This document shows, piece after piece, positions 26,748 to 36,320 of a stretch of 64,000 bases of DNA. The DNA is from an uncultured Paracoccaceae bacterium (GTDB taxonomy: Bacteria; Pseudomonadota; Alphaproteobacteria; Rhodobacterales; Rhodobacteraceae), in contig CANLYJ010000005.1 of assembly GCA_947495295.1 (NCBI GenBank), positions 62,001 to 126,000 of the forward strand, read 5' to 3'. Positions within the stretch are counted from its first letter, which is position 1. Every line of letters starts with the position of its first letter. The notes under the pieces were generated by a model, which made no database searches, had not been told where the DNA came from, and was given only the letters and a program-made list of their open reading frames with translations. The position numbers and the translations under genes were made by a program.

Positions 26748-27527
26748 ATGGCATTTCAGATCATCCGGCACGCGTTTTCAATGATCATTGGGAATCTTGG
26801 GCAGGCGCTGCGGGTTTCTGTCGGACCCTACATGTTGTTGATTCTGATCGTCGTTGCGTTCTTTATCATGGCTGGTTTCCCCGGCGCGCTCCAGATTGAC
26901 CCAACGACTGGCTACATTAACCCCGCAACGGTGGGATCGGTGAATCCGGTTGTTGTCCTGCTGGTCCCTTTCCTGATTGCTTTTGGCTTATTTGTGTTCG
27001 GCTGGGTCGCTGTGTCATGGCATCGGTTCATTCTGCTCGAAGAGTATTCCGGTGCTCTGCCACCCGTCTCGGGTCGACCTATCTGGCCCTATATCTGGAC
27101 GAGTTTCCTGTATGGCTTGCTGCTGGTTTTGGCGGCAATCCCGCTCTTTGTCATTGCCGGGTTGATCGGTTCGGTCTTTGGCCCAGCTTTCACCGAAATC
27201 CTCTTCCTTGGGGTCGGGGCAATTATGACGTACATATGGTTCAGGATCGCGATTGCCCTGCCATCCGTGGCGATTGGAAAACCAATCGGCTTGGGTGCGG
27301 CTTGGCAGGCATCATCCAGCATGTCCGGTGTCATATTTGCGGTCGCTGTCCTTTTGATGGTAATCAATGGTCTGGCGGGCATAGTCATTGGTTTGATCGC
27401 GAGTTTTGCAGGGATCATCGCATTTGCACTTGATCTGGTCGTGCAGTGGACCTTGCTGATGCTGGGGATCAGTATCTTAACAACTTTCTATGGCCACCTG
27501 ATCGAAAAGCGCCCGCTAATCGAATAG
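26748..27527 (+). CDS. Multi-spanning membrane protein of unknown function
   Basis: I do not recognise the family with certainty. The 259-residue product, starting MAFQIIRHAFSMIIGNLGQAL, has about five or six hydrophobic segments, including PYMLLILIVVAFFIMAGF, VVLLVPFLIAFGLFVFGWV, LLLVLAAIPLFVIAGLIG and the last IIAFALDLVVQWTLLMLG. A conserved-looking WVAVSWHRFILLEE lies between helices 2 and 3. No catalytic motif is seen. The start is supported by AAAGAGG upstream. It overlaps the convergent Nudix gene by 12 bases at the 3' end. Confidence 0.7.
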   Translation: MAFQIIRHAFSMIIGNLGQALRVSVGPYMLLILIVVAFFIMAGFPGALQIDPTTGYINPATVGSVNPVVVLLVPFLIAFGLFVFGWVAVSWHRFILLEEYSGALPPVSGRPIWPYIWTSFLYGLLLVLAAIPLFVIAGLIGSVFGPAFTEILFLGVGAIMTYIWFRIAIALPSVAIGKPIGLGAAWQASSSMSGVIFAVAVLLMVINGLAGIVIGLIASFAGIIAFALDLVVQWTLLMLGISILTTFYGHLIEKRPLIE

Positions 27528-27953
27528 CTGCCGCACAAAATTCACATCGCCCAAATTGTACAGTTCTGCCATCGCATCCCGCGGTGTCATCCAAAGGGCG
27601 GTGTGGCCTTCCTCGCTCGGTGTGCCATGCGCCCGCACTGGATGGGCGGCATAGATGTGGCACAGTTTCTCGGCGTGAATGCCATATTCGGGCATATAGA
27701 CAAACCGACGAAACGCGCCCAACCGCCGGGGGTTGGCGATCCGCCAACCTGTTTCCTCGAACACCTCCCGGTGCAGGGCCTGCACGGGGCTCTCGCCTGG
27801 ATCAATTCCGCCACCGGGCAATTGCACTTCGCTATGCGGGGCGGCTTGGTAGGTCAGTAAAAGCATACCATCGCGGGGCAGAATGGCATAGGCGCCGGGT
27901 CGCAACGTGTACTGCTGTCCCGTTTTTGGTGCATCGCCATACCGTCTGATCAT
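27516..27953 (-). CDS. Nudix hydrolase
   Basis: The 145-residue product contains a full Nudix box, GGGIDPGESPVQALHREVFEE followed by TGW, fitting GX5EX7REUXEEXGU, preceded by PGAYAILPRDGMLLLTYQ. It hydrolyses some nucleoside diphosphate derivative; the substrate cannot be read from the sequence. The ATG at 27953 is preferred: MIRRYGDAPKTGQQ is a natural start, while the longer frame runs into the divergent hslO. Overlaps the preceding membrane-protein gene tail-to-tail. Confidence 0.84.
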   Translation of the reverse strand: MIRRYGDAPKTGQQYTLRPGAYAILPRDGMLLLTYQAAPHSEVQLPGGGIDPGESPVQALHREVFEETGWRIANPRRLGAFRRFVYMPEYGIHAEKLCHIYAAHPVRAHGTPSEEGHTALWMTPRDAMAELYNLGDVNFVRQLFD

Positions 27954-28030
27954 AACTTGCCCCCTTGGACGCGCGGTTGCTCCGCCTATATAGGCGCGGT
28001 ATGCCAACTCCTGACATGTTAGGAAAGACC

Positions 28031-29023
28031 ATGAGCCTCGGCACCCAAATCGCTTGGGACGATACCGTCCTGCCGTTTCAAATTGATGCCTCTGATATCC
28101 GTGGCCGTGTGGCCCGGTTGGATGGGGTGTTGGAACAGGTCCTGTCGCAGCATAACTACCCACCGCTGGTCGAAGGGCTGGTGGCGGAAATGGCTTTGCT
28201 GACGGCGTTGATTGGTCAGACGGTCAAACTGCGGTGGAAACTGTCATTGCAGGTCCGCAGTTCCGGTCCGGTGCGTCTGATCGCGACGGATTACTATGGC
28301 CCTACCGATGACGGGCAGCCTGCCCGCATTAGGGCCTATGCATCCTATGACGCGGAAGAACTGGATGAAACGGCTGATCCGTTCAGCCAGATTGGCAGCG
28401 GTTATTTTGCCATCCTGATTGATCAGGGGCAGGGCATGACACCCTATCAGGGGATCACTCCGATTGCCGGTGGGTCGCTATCGGCTTGTGCGGAAACTTA
28501 TTTCGCCCAGTCCGAACAGCTGCCAACCCGGTTTGCGCTGACCTTTGGCCAGTCGCAGCTGCCTGGCGAAGGCACCCACTGGCGGGCCGGTGGCGTGATG
28601 CTGCAGCACATGCCCAAAGCCTCGCCTGAAATGTCCGGCGAAGGCGGATCGGGTCAGGATGGTTTGCTGGATGCGACCGATATCCTTGATGCGGATGAAG
28701 GCGAAAACTGGACCCGCGCCAACGCGCTGCTGGACACCGTCGAAGAGATGGAGTTGATCGGCCCCAGCGTGGCCCCCACCGACCTGCTGGTGCGGCTGTT
28801 TCATGAAGAAAAGCCAAGGGTGTTTGACGCGCAGGCGATCAGCTTCGGCTGTAGCTGTTCGGAAGATAAGGTGCGCCAAAGCCTGTCGATCTATTCGGCC
28901 AAGGATATCAGCACGATGACCACGGATGAAGGCACGGTGACTGCCGATTGCCAGTTCTGCGGTGCGCATTACAGCTTTGATCCCGACACGTTGGGGTTCG
29001 AGGCCAAGGATGCCAGTGTCTGA
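28031..29023 (+). CDS. hslO: Redox-regulated chaperone Hsp33
   Basis: Hsp33 is activated when oxidants release zinc from its C-terminal cysteines, and then holds unfolding proteins. The 330-residue product has the core with GQTVKLRWKLSLQVRSSGPV and GQGMTPYQGITPI, and the four redox cysteines C274, C276, C307 and C310 (CxC...CxxC). The ATG at 28031 follows AGGAAA. The stop overlaps the start of the next gene by 14 bases. It heads a compact hslO-Nudix-tRNA nucleotidyltransferase-LysE run. Confidence 0.94.
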   Translation: MSLGTQIAWDDTVLPFQIDASDIRGRVARLDGVLEQVLSQHNYPPLVEGLVAEMALLTALIGQTVKLRWKLSLQVRSSGPVRLIATDYYGPTDDGQPARIRAYASYDAEELDETADPFSQIGSGYFAILIDQGQGMTPYQGITPIAGGSLSACAETYFAQSEQLPTRFALTFGQSQLPGEGTHWRAGGVMLQHMPKASPEMSGEGGSGQDGLLDATDILDADEGENWTRANALLDTVEEMELIGPSVAPTDLLVRLFHEEKPRVFDAQAISFGCSCSEDKVRQSLSIYSAKDISTMTTDEGTVTADCQFCGAHYSFDPDTLGFEAKDASV

Positions 29024-29600
29024 TCTTGAAAAACGGTTACAAGATGCGCTGTCCCGGCCGGGCAGCGCGTCATCTGATTTCGACCTGAACAAGGATGTTC
29101 GGGTCCCTGACTGCAAACTGACCCCTGCGGCGGTTCTGGTCGGTATCCGGGCTGAGACTCAGACACTTATCCTTACCAAGCGATCAGCCCGACTAAAGCA
29201 TCACCCGGGGCAGATTGCCTTTCCAGGCGGCAAACAGGACCCCGATGATGGCACAGCAGAGGCCGCAGCGTTACGTGAAGCACGCGAAGAAATTGGCCTG
29301 CCCAGCGATATCGTGCAGGTCATGGGCACCCTGCCACCGCACCAAACCGTTACCGGTTATCAGGTCACGCCCGTCCTGGGGTTGGTCACTGGGCCCTATG
29401 ATCCGATCCCCGAAGCAGGCGAAGTCAGCGAAGTGTTCGAGGTTCCGCTGGCCCATCTGAATGATCCTGCCATGTTCCGCGTTGAAGGACGGCGCTGGCA
29501 AGGGCGCAAACGCTTTTACTACACTGTGCCATACGGTCCGTATTATGTGTGGGGTGCCACTGCCCGGATCTTACGCGCATTGGCCGAACGGATGTCATGA
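29010..29600 (+). CDS. nudL: Nudix CoA pyrophosphatase
   Basis: The 196-residue product has the combined motif of the CoA pyrophosphatase family: LTKRSARLKHHPGQIAFPGG directly before the Nudix box GKQDPDDGTAEAAALREAREE. Enzymes of this family split CoA and acyl-CoA into 4'-phosphopantetheine and 3',5'-ADP. Starts at 29010 (ATG) or 29016 (GTG). It overlaps hslO at its 5' end and the tRNA nucleotidyltransferase gene by ATGA at its 3' end. Confidence 0.86.
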   Translation: MPVSDLEKRLQDALSRPGSASSDFDLNKDVRVPDCKLTPAAVLVGIRAETQTLILTKRSARLKHHPGQIAFPGGKQDPDDGTAEAAALREAREEIGLPSDIVQVMGTLPPHQTVTGYQVTPVLGLVTGPYDPIPEAGEVSEVFEVPLAHLNDPAMFRVEGRRWQGRKRFYYTVPYGPYYVWGATARILRALAERMS

Positions 29601-30733
29601 CCCGGATCACAGCACCATGGCTGACCGGCGATGCGTCCCAGCGCGTTTGTGGGCTGTTGACCCGTGCAGGGTTTCAGGTGTGGTTCGTGGGTGGCTGCGT
29701 GCGTAATGCACTGATGAACGAACCGGTTGCCGATCTTGACCTGTCCACCGATGCCTTGCCGCGAAAGGTGATGGCGCTGGCACAAGCTGCCGGGCTGAAG
29801 GTGATCCCAACCGGGATTGATCATGGCACTGTGACCATAGTCGTGGACGACATCCCTTTCGAGATCACGACATTCCGCCGCGATGTGGCCACAGATGGGC
29901 GGCGGGCGACCGTTGCGTTTTCTGACAACATGACAGACGACGCGCGGCGGCGCGATTTCACAATGAATGCGATTTATGCTGCACCCGACGGGACGGTTGC
30001 CGACCCGCTGGGCGGGTTGCCTGACCTGCATGCCCGACGCATCCGGTTCATCGAGGACGCCGATACGCGGATCAAGGAGGACTACCTGCGCATTCTCCGC
30101 TTTTTTCGGTTCAACGCCTGGTACGGCGATCCGGCTGATGGGCCGGATGCCGACAGTCTTGCGGCCTGCGCGGCTAATGTCGAAGGGCTGCAATCCCTTT
30201 CGGTGGAACGGGTGACATCGGAGCTGCTGAAACTGCTCAGCGCCCCTGATCCGGCACCAGCGATGGCATCCATGGCGGCAACGGGCGCGTTGGCCCAAAT
30301 CCTGCCGGGTGCCACGGCCACTATGCTGGCTGTCTTGGTGCATCTTGAACAGCAGAATGACCTCGCGCCGGACCCGATCCGGCGCCTCGTGGTTCTTGGT
30401 GGCGATCCGGCTGCCGCATTGCGGCTGTCCAAGGTGCAAATGACCCAACTTGATCAGATCAGCAGTGTGATACCGGATGCAGAGGCCGCTTACCGTTATG
30501 GCGGTAAGGTCGGGATGGACAGGCTGGTGGTTATGGCGGCCAGTGTTGGAGCGCAGATTGATCCAGAAGCAGCCCAAGTGGTTAAACACGCCGCTGACCA
30601 AACTTTCCCACTGACCGCCGCTGATCTGATGCCGAAACTAAAGGGGCCCGCGCTGGGCGAGGCATTAAAACAGGCTGAACTACGGTGGATCGAATCCGGC
30701 TTCACCCTGACAAAGGCTGATCTGCTTGGCTGA
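29597..30733 (+). CDS. CCA tRNA nucleotidyltransferase / poly(A) polymerase family protein
   Basis: The 378-residue product has the class II nucleotidyltransferase head: FVGGCVRNALMNEPVADLDLS with the DxD metal site, ITTFRRDVATDGRR, and DDARRRDFTMNAIYA, then DPLGGLPDLHARRIRFIEDA and EDYLRILRFFRFNAWYG. In alphaproteobacteria such proteins are the CCA-adding enzyme. An ATGA overlap couples it to the Nudix gene, and its last 8 bases overlap the next gene. Confidence 0.9.
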   Translation: MTRITAPWLTGDASQRVCGLLTRAGFQVWFVGGCVRNALMNEPVADLDLSTDALPRKVMALAQAAGLKVIPTGIDHGTVTIVVDDIPFEITTFRRDVATDGRRATVAFSDNMTDDARRRDFTMNAIYAAPDGTVADPLGGLPDLHARRIRFIEDADTRIKEDYLRILRFFRFNAWYGDPADGPDADSLAACAANVEGLQSLSVERVTSELLKLLSAPDPAPAMASMAATGALAQILPGATATMLAVLVHLEQQNDLAPDPIRRLVVLGGDPAAALRLSKVQMTQLDQISSVIPDAEAAYRYGGKVGMDRLVVMAASVGAQIDPEAAQVVKHAADQTFPLTAADLMPKLKGPALGEALKQAELRWIESGFTLTKADLLG

Positions 30734-31307
30734 ATTTTTGCCCCTGATCGGGTTCGTCTTCTTCGGTCTGTTCTCACCCGGGCCGAATGTAATCCTGCTG
30801 ACCGCGTCGGGCGCGCGTTTCGGGTTTCGACACACAATTCCGCATGTTTTGGGCGTTGCGATTGGGGTTGGGATAACTTCGGCAGTCACCGGATATGGGG
30901 TGGGCGCACTGTTGGCGCAGCAACCGGGGCTGACACTGGCCCTGAAAACCGGCGCCTGCCTATGGATTCTTTGGATGGCCTACCAACTTTGGCATGCCAA
31001 CCCGGCCAAGGGCCGAAGCCGCGATCGGCCCTTCACATTCATTGAGGCGGTACTGTTTCAATGGATCAATCCCAAGGTCTGGGCCGTCGCACTCAGTGCC
31101 ATGGCTTACGTGCCAGCGATGTCGCCAAGCGGACAGGCGGTCACGCTTGCGACTACATTTTCCACCATTAATCTGGGGGTTTGTCTGTTCTGGTCTGCGG
31201 CAGGCGCATTGCTTGCCTATCTTTTGACCAACCCTGTCGCCTGGCGCGTTTTCATGCGCGTCATGGCGCTCGCGCTGGGCGTGTTTTCCGTTCTGGTTTT
31301 CCTCTGA
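30726..31307 (+). CDS. LysE/RhtB family amino acid exporter
   Basis: The 193-residue membrane protein has about six helices and the family N-terminal signature FGLFSPGPNVILLTASGARFG, then LWILWMAYQLW and FQWINPKVWAVAL. Members export amino acids such as homoserine, threonine or lysine; the substrate here is open. The only start giving the normal N-terminus is TTG at 30726 inside the end of the preceding gene, which suggests low, coupled expression. Confidence 0.85.
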   Translation: MAEFLPLIGFVFFGLFSPGPNVILLTASGARFGFRHTIPHVLGVAIGVGITSAVTGYGVGALLAQQPGLTLALKTGACLWILWMAYQLWHANPAKGRSRDRPFTFIEAVLFQWINPKVWAVALSAMAYVPAMSPSGQAVTLATTFSTINLGVCLFWSAAGALLAYLLTNPVAWRVFMRVMALALGVFSVLVFL

Positions 31308-31355
31308 CGAAAACCTTGTTATGTCTGCGACACACCTACCCTGTAAGGCAGACCA

Positions 31356-33200
31356 ATGTTTCGATATTTCGAAGGCCTGGTCGATCCCTATACCGCGTAT
31401 CAGGAGACCGACACGCCGCCCAAGCGGCTCTATCCGTTTCTGCGTCTTTATGCAGAACCGTTCAAAGGAATATTGCTGATCACAGGGATCGCATCCGTGG
31501 TGATTGCGGGGGTGGAAATCTGGCTTTTGGGTTATGTTGGACGGTTGGTGGATACCATGTCCAGCGGTCCGCCGGCGGATGTTTGGGCACGTTACGGCAC
31601 CGAATTCATTCTTGTGGCACTGTTCATTCTGACGCTGCGCCCGGTGTTGCACATCTTTCAGGTTATGTTGTTGAACAACACGATTTTCCCCAATTTCGTC
31701 ACTCTGGTGCGTTGGCGCGCGCATAAACATGTGCTGCGGCAATCGGTGGGTTGGTTCGAGGATGATTTTGCGGGCCGGATCGCCAACCGGATCATGCAGA
31801 CGCCATCCGCGGCGGGCGAGGTCATATTCCAGCTCTTTGACGCACTGACCTTTGCGGCCGCCTATGTCGTCGCTGCTGCCGTTCTGCTGGGGCAGGCCGA
31901 TATACGGTTGGTGGTCCCGCTACTGCTATGGCTGGTCCCGTATCTTTTGTTGCTGCGCTGGGTGGTCAAACGGATTGGTCCGGCATCAGAGGCGGCATCA
32001 AATGCGCGCAGCAAGGTCACCGGTCGGATCGTTGACAGCTATACCAACATCCATTCGGTCAAGATGTTCGCCCATCACGACCGCGAAATCGCCTATGCCA
32101 AAGAGGCGATGGAGGAAAGCCGCCAGACTTTCCAGGCAGAGATGCGGCTTTATACGATCATGGATGTGGGCCTGATGATCCTGAACGGTCTTTTGATCGT
32201 TGGGGTCGTGGGATGGGCCATGTGGCTATGGGGTATGGGCACGGCAACGGTGGGTGTTGTTGCCGTTGCAACGACGCTGGCGCTGCGCCTGAACGCCATG
32301 TCGGGCTGGATCATGTGGGCAACCAGCAATTTCTTTCGGGAATTAGGGGTCGTGTCCGAAGGGATGCAAACTATCGCCCAACCCGTAACCCTGCTGGATC
32401 AAACCAAAACCGATTTGCAGATCAACGCAGGCAAGGTCGAGATCGACAACCTGTCGCACCATTATGGCAAGGATGCAGGCGGACTGGACCGGATCAACCT
32501 GACCATCGCAGCCGGTGAAAAAGTCGGGCTGGTTGGGCAATCCGGTGCGGGTAAATCGACCCTCGTGAAATTGCTTTTGCGGTTCTATGACGCCGAAAGC
32601 GGGGTGATCGCGATTGATGGACAGGACATCATGCAGGTGGCGCAGGACAGCCTGCGGCGGATGATCGGGATGGTCCAGCAGGACAGCGCCTTGCTACACA
32701 GATCGGTGCGCGACAACATTGTCTATAGCAACCCCACCGCAACTGATGATGACATGATCGCCGCAGCCCGCAAGGCAGAGGCGCATGAATTCATCCTTGG
32801 TCTGGAAGACAGCGAAGGTAACAAAGGGTACGAGGCCAAGGTCGGCGAACGCGGGGTGAAATTGTCAGGCGGACAACGTCAGCGGATTGCGCTTGCTCGG
32901 GTGATCCTCAAGGATGCGCCGATCCTGCTCTTGGATGAGGCGACCAGCGCCCTAGATAGTGAGGTCGAAGCCGCCATTCAGCGCACGCTCTATGGAATGA
33001 TGGAAGGCAAGACGGTGATCGCCATCGCGCATCGCCTGTCCACCATCGCGCGTATGGATCGGATCATCGTCATGGATCAAGGCCGCATCATCGAGGACGG
33101 CACCCATGATGAATTGCTGGCGGCAAACGGACAATATGCAAGGTTCTGGGCGCGGCAATCGGGCGGTTTTCTGGGGCAGGATACGCGAGTAGCAGAATGA
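31356..33200 (+). CDS. ABC exporter, fused membrane and ATPase domains (half-transporter 1)
   Basis: The 614-residue product has an N-terminal extension of about 45 residues, six membrane helices (about 50-340) and an ATPase domain with Walker A GQSGAGKST, signature LSGGQRQRIALAR, Walker B ILLLDEATSALDSEVE and the switch histidine in AIAHRLST. It resembles lipid A/multidrug type exporters. It overlaps the next, related gene by four bases, so the two probably form a heterodimer; both ATP sites look intact. The substrate is unknown. Confidence 0.9.
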   Translation: MFRYFEGLVDPYTAYQETDTPPKRLYPFLRLYAEPFKGILLITGIASVVIAGVEIWLLGYVGRLVDTMSSGPPADVWARYGTEFILVALFILTLRPVLHIFQVMLLNNTIFPNFVTLVRWRAHKHVLRQSVGWFEDDFAGRIANRIMQTPSAAGEVIFQLFDALTFAAAYVVAAAVLLGQADIRLVVPLLLWLVPYLLLLRWVVKRIGPASEAASNARSKVTGRIVDSYTNIHSVKMFAHHDREIAYAKEAMEESRQTFQAEMRLYTIMDVGLMILNGLLIVGVVGWAMWLWGMGTATVGVVAVATTLALRLNAMSGWIMWATSNFFRELGVVSEGMQTIAQPVTLLDQTKTDLQINAGKVEIDNLSHHYGKDAGGLDRINLTIAAGEKVGLVGQSGAGKSTLVKLLLRFYDAESGVIAIDGQDIMQVAQDSLRRMIGMVQQDSALLHRSVRDNIVYSNPTATDDDMIAAARKAEAHEFILGLEDSEGNKGYEAKVGERGVKLSGGQRQRIALARVILKDAPILLLDEATSALDSEVEAAIQRTLYGMMEGKTVIAIAHRLSTIARMDRIIVMDQGRIIEDGTHDELLAANGQYARFWARQSGGFLGQDTRVAE

Positions 33201-35029
33201 CGCCAGAACGCTGGATTGACCCTTTTGAGCGGGCGGAAGGACCGCCGCCGCAGACGCTGATGGCGTTTCTGCGGTGGTGTTTGCGTGGCAGCACCAAAGT
33301 TACAATCATGGCCGGCCTGATTTCGGCCCTCGCCGGTACGTTGGAAGTCATGACCGCATTGATGCTGGGCTGGGTCATCGATGCTGCACTGACATCAGAT
33401 ACAGGCAGCTACTTTTCTGACAACATCATCCTGTTGCTGGGGGTAACCGCGTTCTTCGTGATCCTGCGCCCGATCATCCTTGGCGTCTCGGGCGTCATGC
33501 AGGCCGTCGTCGTTGGCCCATCGCTTAGCAATCTGATCCTGTCACGGCTGCATCGGCATTCGCTTGGCCAATCTGTCACCTTCTTTGATGATGATTTTGC
33601 TGGACGTATTGCGCAGAAGCAGATGCAGGCGGCACGTGCCACGACCGACCTGATTGTGGATATGATCCACACAGTTGCATTCGCGCTTGCCTCCTTGGTC
33701 GGCTCTGTCATCCTGCTGCTGACCATCGACATGCGCACCGCAGCACTTCTGGCGCTTTGGGTTGCGGCTTACATTCTGATGATCCGGTTTTTCATGCCGC
33801 GTATCCGCGAACGGTCCAAGGCGCGGGCGGCGACGCGTGCCATGGTGACGGGTCAGGTTGTGGATACGATCACAAATATCAAGACGGTCAAGCTTTTCGC
33901 CCATGACGATCACGAGGATCGGGCGGCGATTGAAGCCATGGCCAATTACTGGGGAACAGCGGTCAATTACGGCTGGTTATCCGCGTCTTTCCGGTTCTGG
34001 CTGATGGCGTTGGGTGGTTTGCTGCCCATCTTGTTGGTGGGCACCACGCTGTATTTCTGGACGACAGGTGCAGCCACAGCAGGCAACATCGCCGCTGCGG
34101 GTGCAATCGCCCTGCGTTTGTCGCAGATGACCGGCTGGGTCAGTTTTACGCTAATGGGCATGTACGCCAATGTGGGCGAGATCGAAGATGCGATGCACAC
34201 GCTTAGCCCGCCACATAAGCTGGTGGATGCAGATGATGCCGACAAGCTGAACGCGCATGAAGGTGCGATTGCCCTCCAGCATGTCAGCTTTAGCTATGGT
34301 GGTGGTCCGGGTGGCTTGGACGATGTCAGCTTGTCAGTTGCGCCGGGTGAAAAGCTCGGTCTGGTCGGGGCATCAGGGGCCGGGAAGTCGACCCTCGTCG
34401 CATTGCTGTTACGGCTTTACGACACCGAAGATGGCGATGTGTTGATCGATGGGCAGGACGTGCGCGACGTGACGCAGGAAAGCCTGCGCCGTCAGATCGC
34501 GATGGTCACGCAGGAAACGGCCATGTTCAACCGGTCCGCCCACGACAATATCAGATACGGTAAACCCGACGCCACGCAGGACCAGATCGAAGCAGCAGCC
34601 AGACAAGCCGAGGCACATGAGTTCATTCTGGATCTCGAAGATCACAAAGGGCGCACCGGCTATGACGCTCATCTGGGCGAACGCGGGGTCAAGCTGTCCG
34701 GTGGACAACGGCAGCGCATTGCGATTGCCCGGGCGATCTTGAAAGACGCACCAATTTTAGTGTTGGACGAAGCGACCAGCGCACTTGATTCCGAGGTAGA
34801 GGCCGCAATCCAGCAGGCGCTGGAACAGATCATGGATGGCAAGACGGTCATCGCCATCGCCCACCGATTATCGACCCTTGCCCGGATGGACCGTATCGTC
34901 GTGCTTGACGCGGGCCGCATTGTCGAGGAAGGCACACATGCCGATCTGCTGGCCAAGGGCGGGCTTTATGCCCGTTATTGGAACCGGCAGTCGGGTGGGT
35001 TCATCAATGTGAAAGACGCTGCCGAATAA
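33197..35029 (+). CDS. ABC exporter, fused membrane and ATPase domains (half-transporter 2)
   Basis: The 610-residue product is homologous to the preceding gene over its whole length, with six helices (about 35-330) and Walker A GASGAGKST, LSGGQRQRIAIAR, ILVLDEATSALDSEVE and AIAHRLSTLARMD. Nothing in its ATPase motifs is degenerate, unlike many heterodimeric exporters. It ends immediately before the RNA methyltransferase start with no spacer, so the three genes form one unit. Confidence 0.9.
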   Translation: MTPERWIDPFERAEGPPPQTLMAFLRWCLRGSTKVTIMAGLISALAGTLEVMTALMLGWVIDAALTSDTGSYFSDNIILLLGVTAFFVILRPIILGVSGVMQAVVVGPSLSNLILSRLHRHSLGQSVTFFDDDFAGRIAQKQMQAARATTDLIVDMIHTVAFALASLVGSVILLLTIDMRTAALLALWVAAYILMIRFFMPRIRERSKARAATRAMVTGQVVDTITNIKTVKLFAHDDHEDRAAIEAMANYWGTAVNYGWLSASFRFWLMALGGLLPILLVGTTLYFWTTGAATAGNIAAAGAIALRLSQMTGWVSFTLMGMYANVGEIEDAMHTLSPPHKLVDADDADKLNAHEGAIALQHVSFSYGGGPGGLDDVSLSVAPGEKLGLVGASGAGKSTLVALLLRLYDTEDGDVLIDGQDVRDVTQESLRRQIAMVTQETAMFNRSAHDNIRYGKPDATQDQIEAAARQAEAHEFILDLEDHKGRTGYDAHLGERGVKLSGGQRQRIAIARAILKDAPILVLDEATSALDSEVEAAIQQALEQIMDGKTVIAIAHRLSTLARMDRIVVLDAGRIVEEGTHADLLAKGGLYARYWNRQSGGFINVKDAAE

Positions 35030-36232
35030 ATGCTGACGATTGAAAGCTTGAACCATCTTGGGATGGGCCGCGCCTCTGACGGGCAATCGCTGCTGCCGCG
35101 TGTTCTGCCGGGCGAGGAAGTCGTGGTTGCACAGGACGGGACAGTGCGGATTGTGACCCCGTCACCCAACCGGGTCGCAGCACCCTGTCGGCATTTCAAA
35201 TCCTGCGGCGGTTGCGCAATGCAACACGGGGCGGATGCGTTCGTTGCAGAATGGAAGATGGACATCGTCCGCAATGCGTTGCGGGCACGCGGGCTTGATG
35301 CAGATATGCACCCTATCGTGACGTCCCGGCCACGATCGCGCAGACGGGCGAAGTTTTCAGGGCGACGTACAAAGAAAGGCGCGATTGTCGGGTTTCACGC
35401 CAAGGCGTCCGACATGGTTGTGCAAGTGCCCGATTGCCAATTGATCACACCCGCATTGGCGCAGGTATTACCCGCGCTAGAGGCGCTGACCGTCATCGCC
35501 TGTTCCCGCAAAGGCGAAATCGACCTGACCGTGACGGACGCGCCGCCGGGCGCCGATATCCTTGTTGAAACAGACAAACAGCTGACCCCGCAATTGCAGA
35601 TCGAATTGGCGGCATTTGCGCAGACAAACGGTTTATCGCGGCTGGCATGGAATGACGAAACACTTGTCACGATCAATGCCCCGGCACAGGATTTTGGCGA
35701 CACAGCCGTCACACCACCCCCCGGCGCGTTCTTGCAAGCCACCAAGGAAGGTGAGCTGGCATTGCTGGCCGCCGTGACCGAAGTGACCCAACATGCCACC
35801 CGGATTGCCGACCTGTTTGCGGGTTGTGGAACATTCACCCTGCCACTCGCCAAATGGGCAGAGGTTCACGCCGTTGAAGGTGCGGGTGATATGCTGATGG
35901 CTTTGGACCGGGGTTGGCGGGTTGGGCACCAGTTGCGCAAGGTGACAACAGAGACGCGGGACCTGTTCAGACGGCCGCTGGAACCAGACGAACTTGCGCC
36001 TTTCGATGCGGTGGTGATCGACCCGCCGCGTGCCGGTGCCGAAGCGCAGATTGCGACCCTCGCCCAGTCAGCGGTCTGCACCGTGGCCATGGTATCGTGT
36101 AACCCGGCCACGTTCGCCCGCGACGGGGCGACATTGACCGCTGCGGGGTTCGATATGAACTGGGTGCAAGTGGTCGATCAATTCCGCTGGTCACCCCATG
36201 TTGAACTTGTGGCATCATTCACACGGCCGTGA
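35030..36232 (+). CDS. Class I SAM-dependent RNA (uracil-5) methyltransferase, RlmD/TrmA family
   Basis: The 400-residue product has cysteines for a 4Fe-4S cluster in CRHFKSCGGCAMQH with a fourth in VPDCQL, a SAM fold with IADLFAGCGTFTLPLA, DPPRAG and the catalytic cysteine in VSCNPATFARD. These fit enzymes making m5U in rRNA, but which position (for example U1939 or U747) is open. The N-terminal TRAM-like part is short. It begins directly after the ABC exporter stop. Confidence 0.88.
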   Translation: MLTIESLNHLGMGRASDGQSLLPRVLPGEEVVVAQDGTVRIVTPSPNRVAAPCRHFKSCGGCAMQHGADAFVAEWKMDIVRNALRARGLDADMHPIVTSRPRSRRRAKFSGRRTKKGAIVGFHAKASDMVVQVPDCQLITPALAQVLPALEALTVIACSRKGEIDLTVTDAPPGADILVETDKQLTPQLQIELAAFAQTNGLSRLAWNDETLVTINAPAQDFGDTAVTPPPGAFLQATKEGELALLAAVTEVTQHATRIADLFAGCGTFTLPLAKWAEVHAVEGAGDMLMALDRGWRVGHQLRKVTTETRDLFRRPLEPDELAPFDAVVIDPPRAGAEAQIATLAQSAVCTVAMVSCNPATFARDGATLTAAGFDMNWVQVVDQFRWSPHVELVASFTRP

Positions 36233-36320
36233 TCGCTGTGCCTATGTTTTTCTACCATTAACCAAGTTTTTGGTGTAGCACGTCATAAACGGCGTAGACC
36301 GGAAAATTGGGCAGAGTGTA

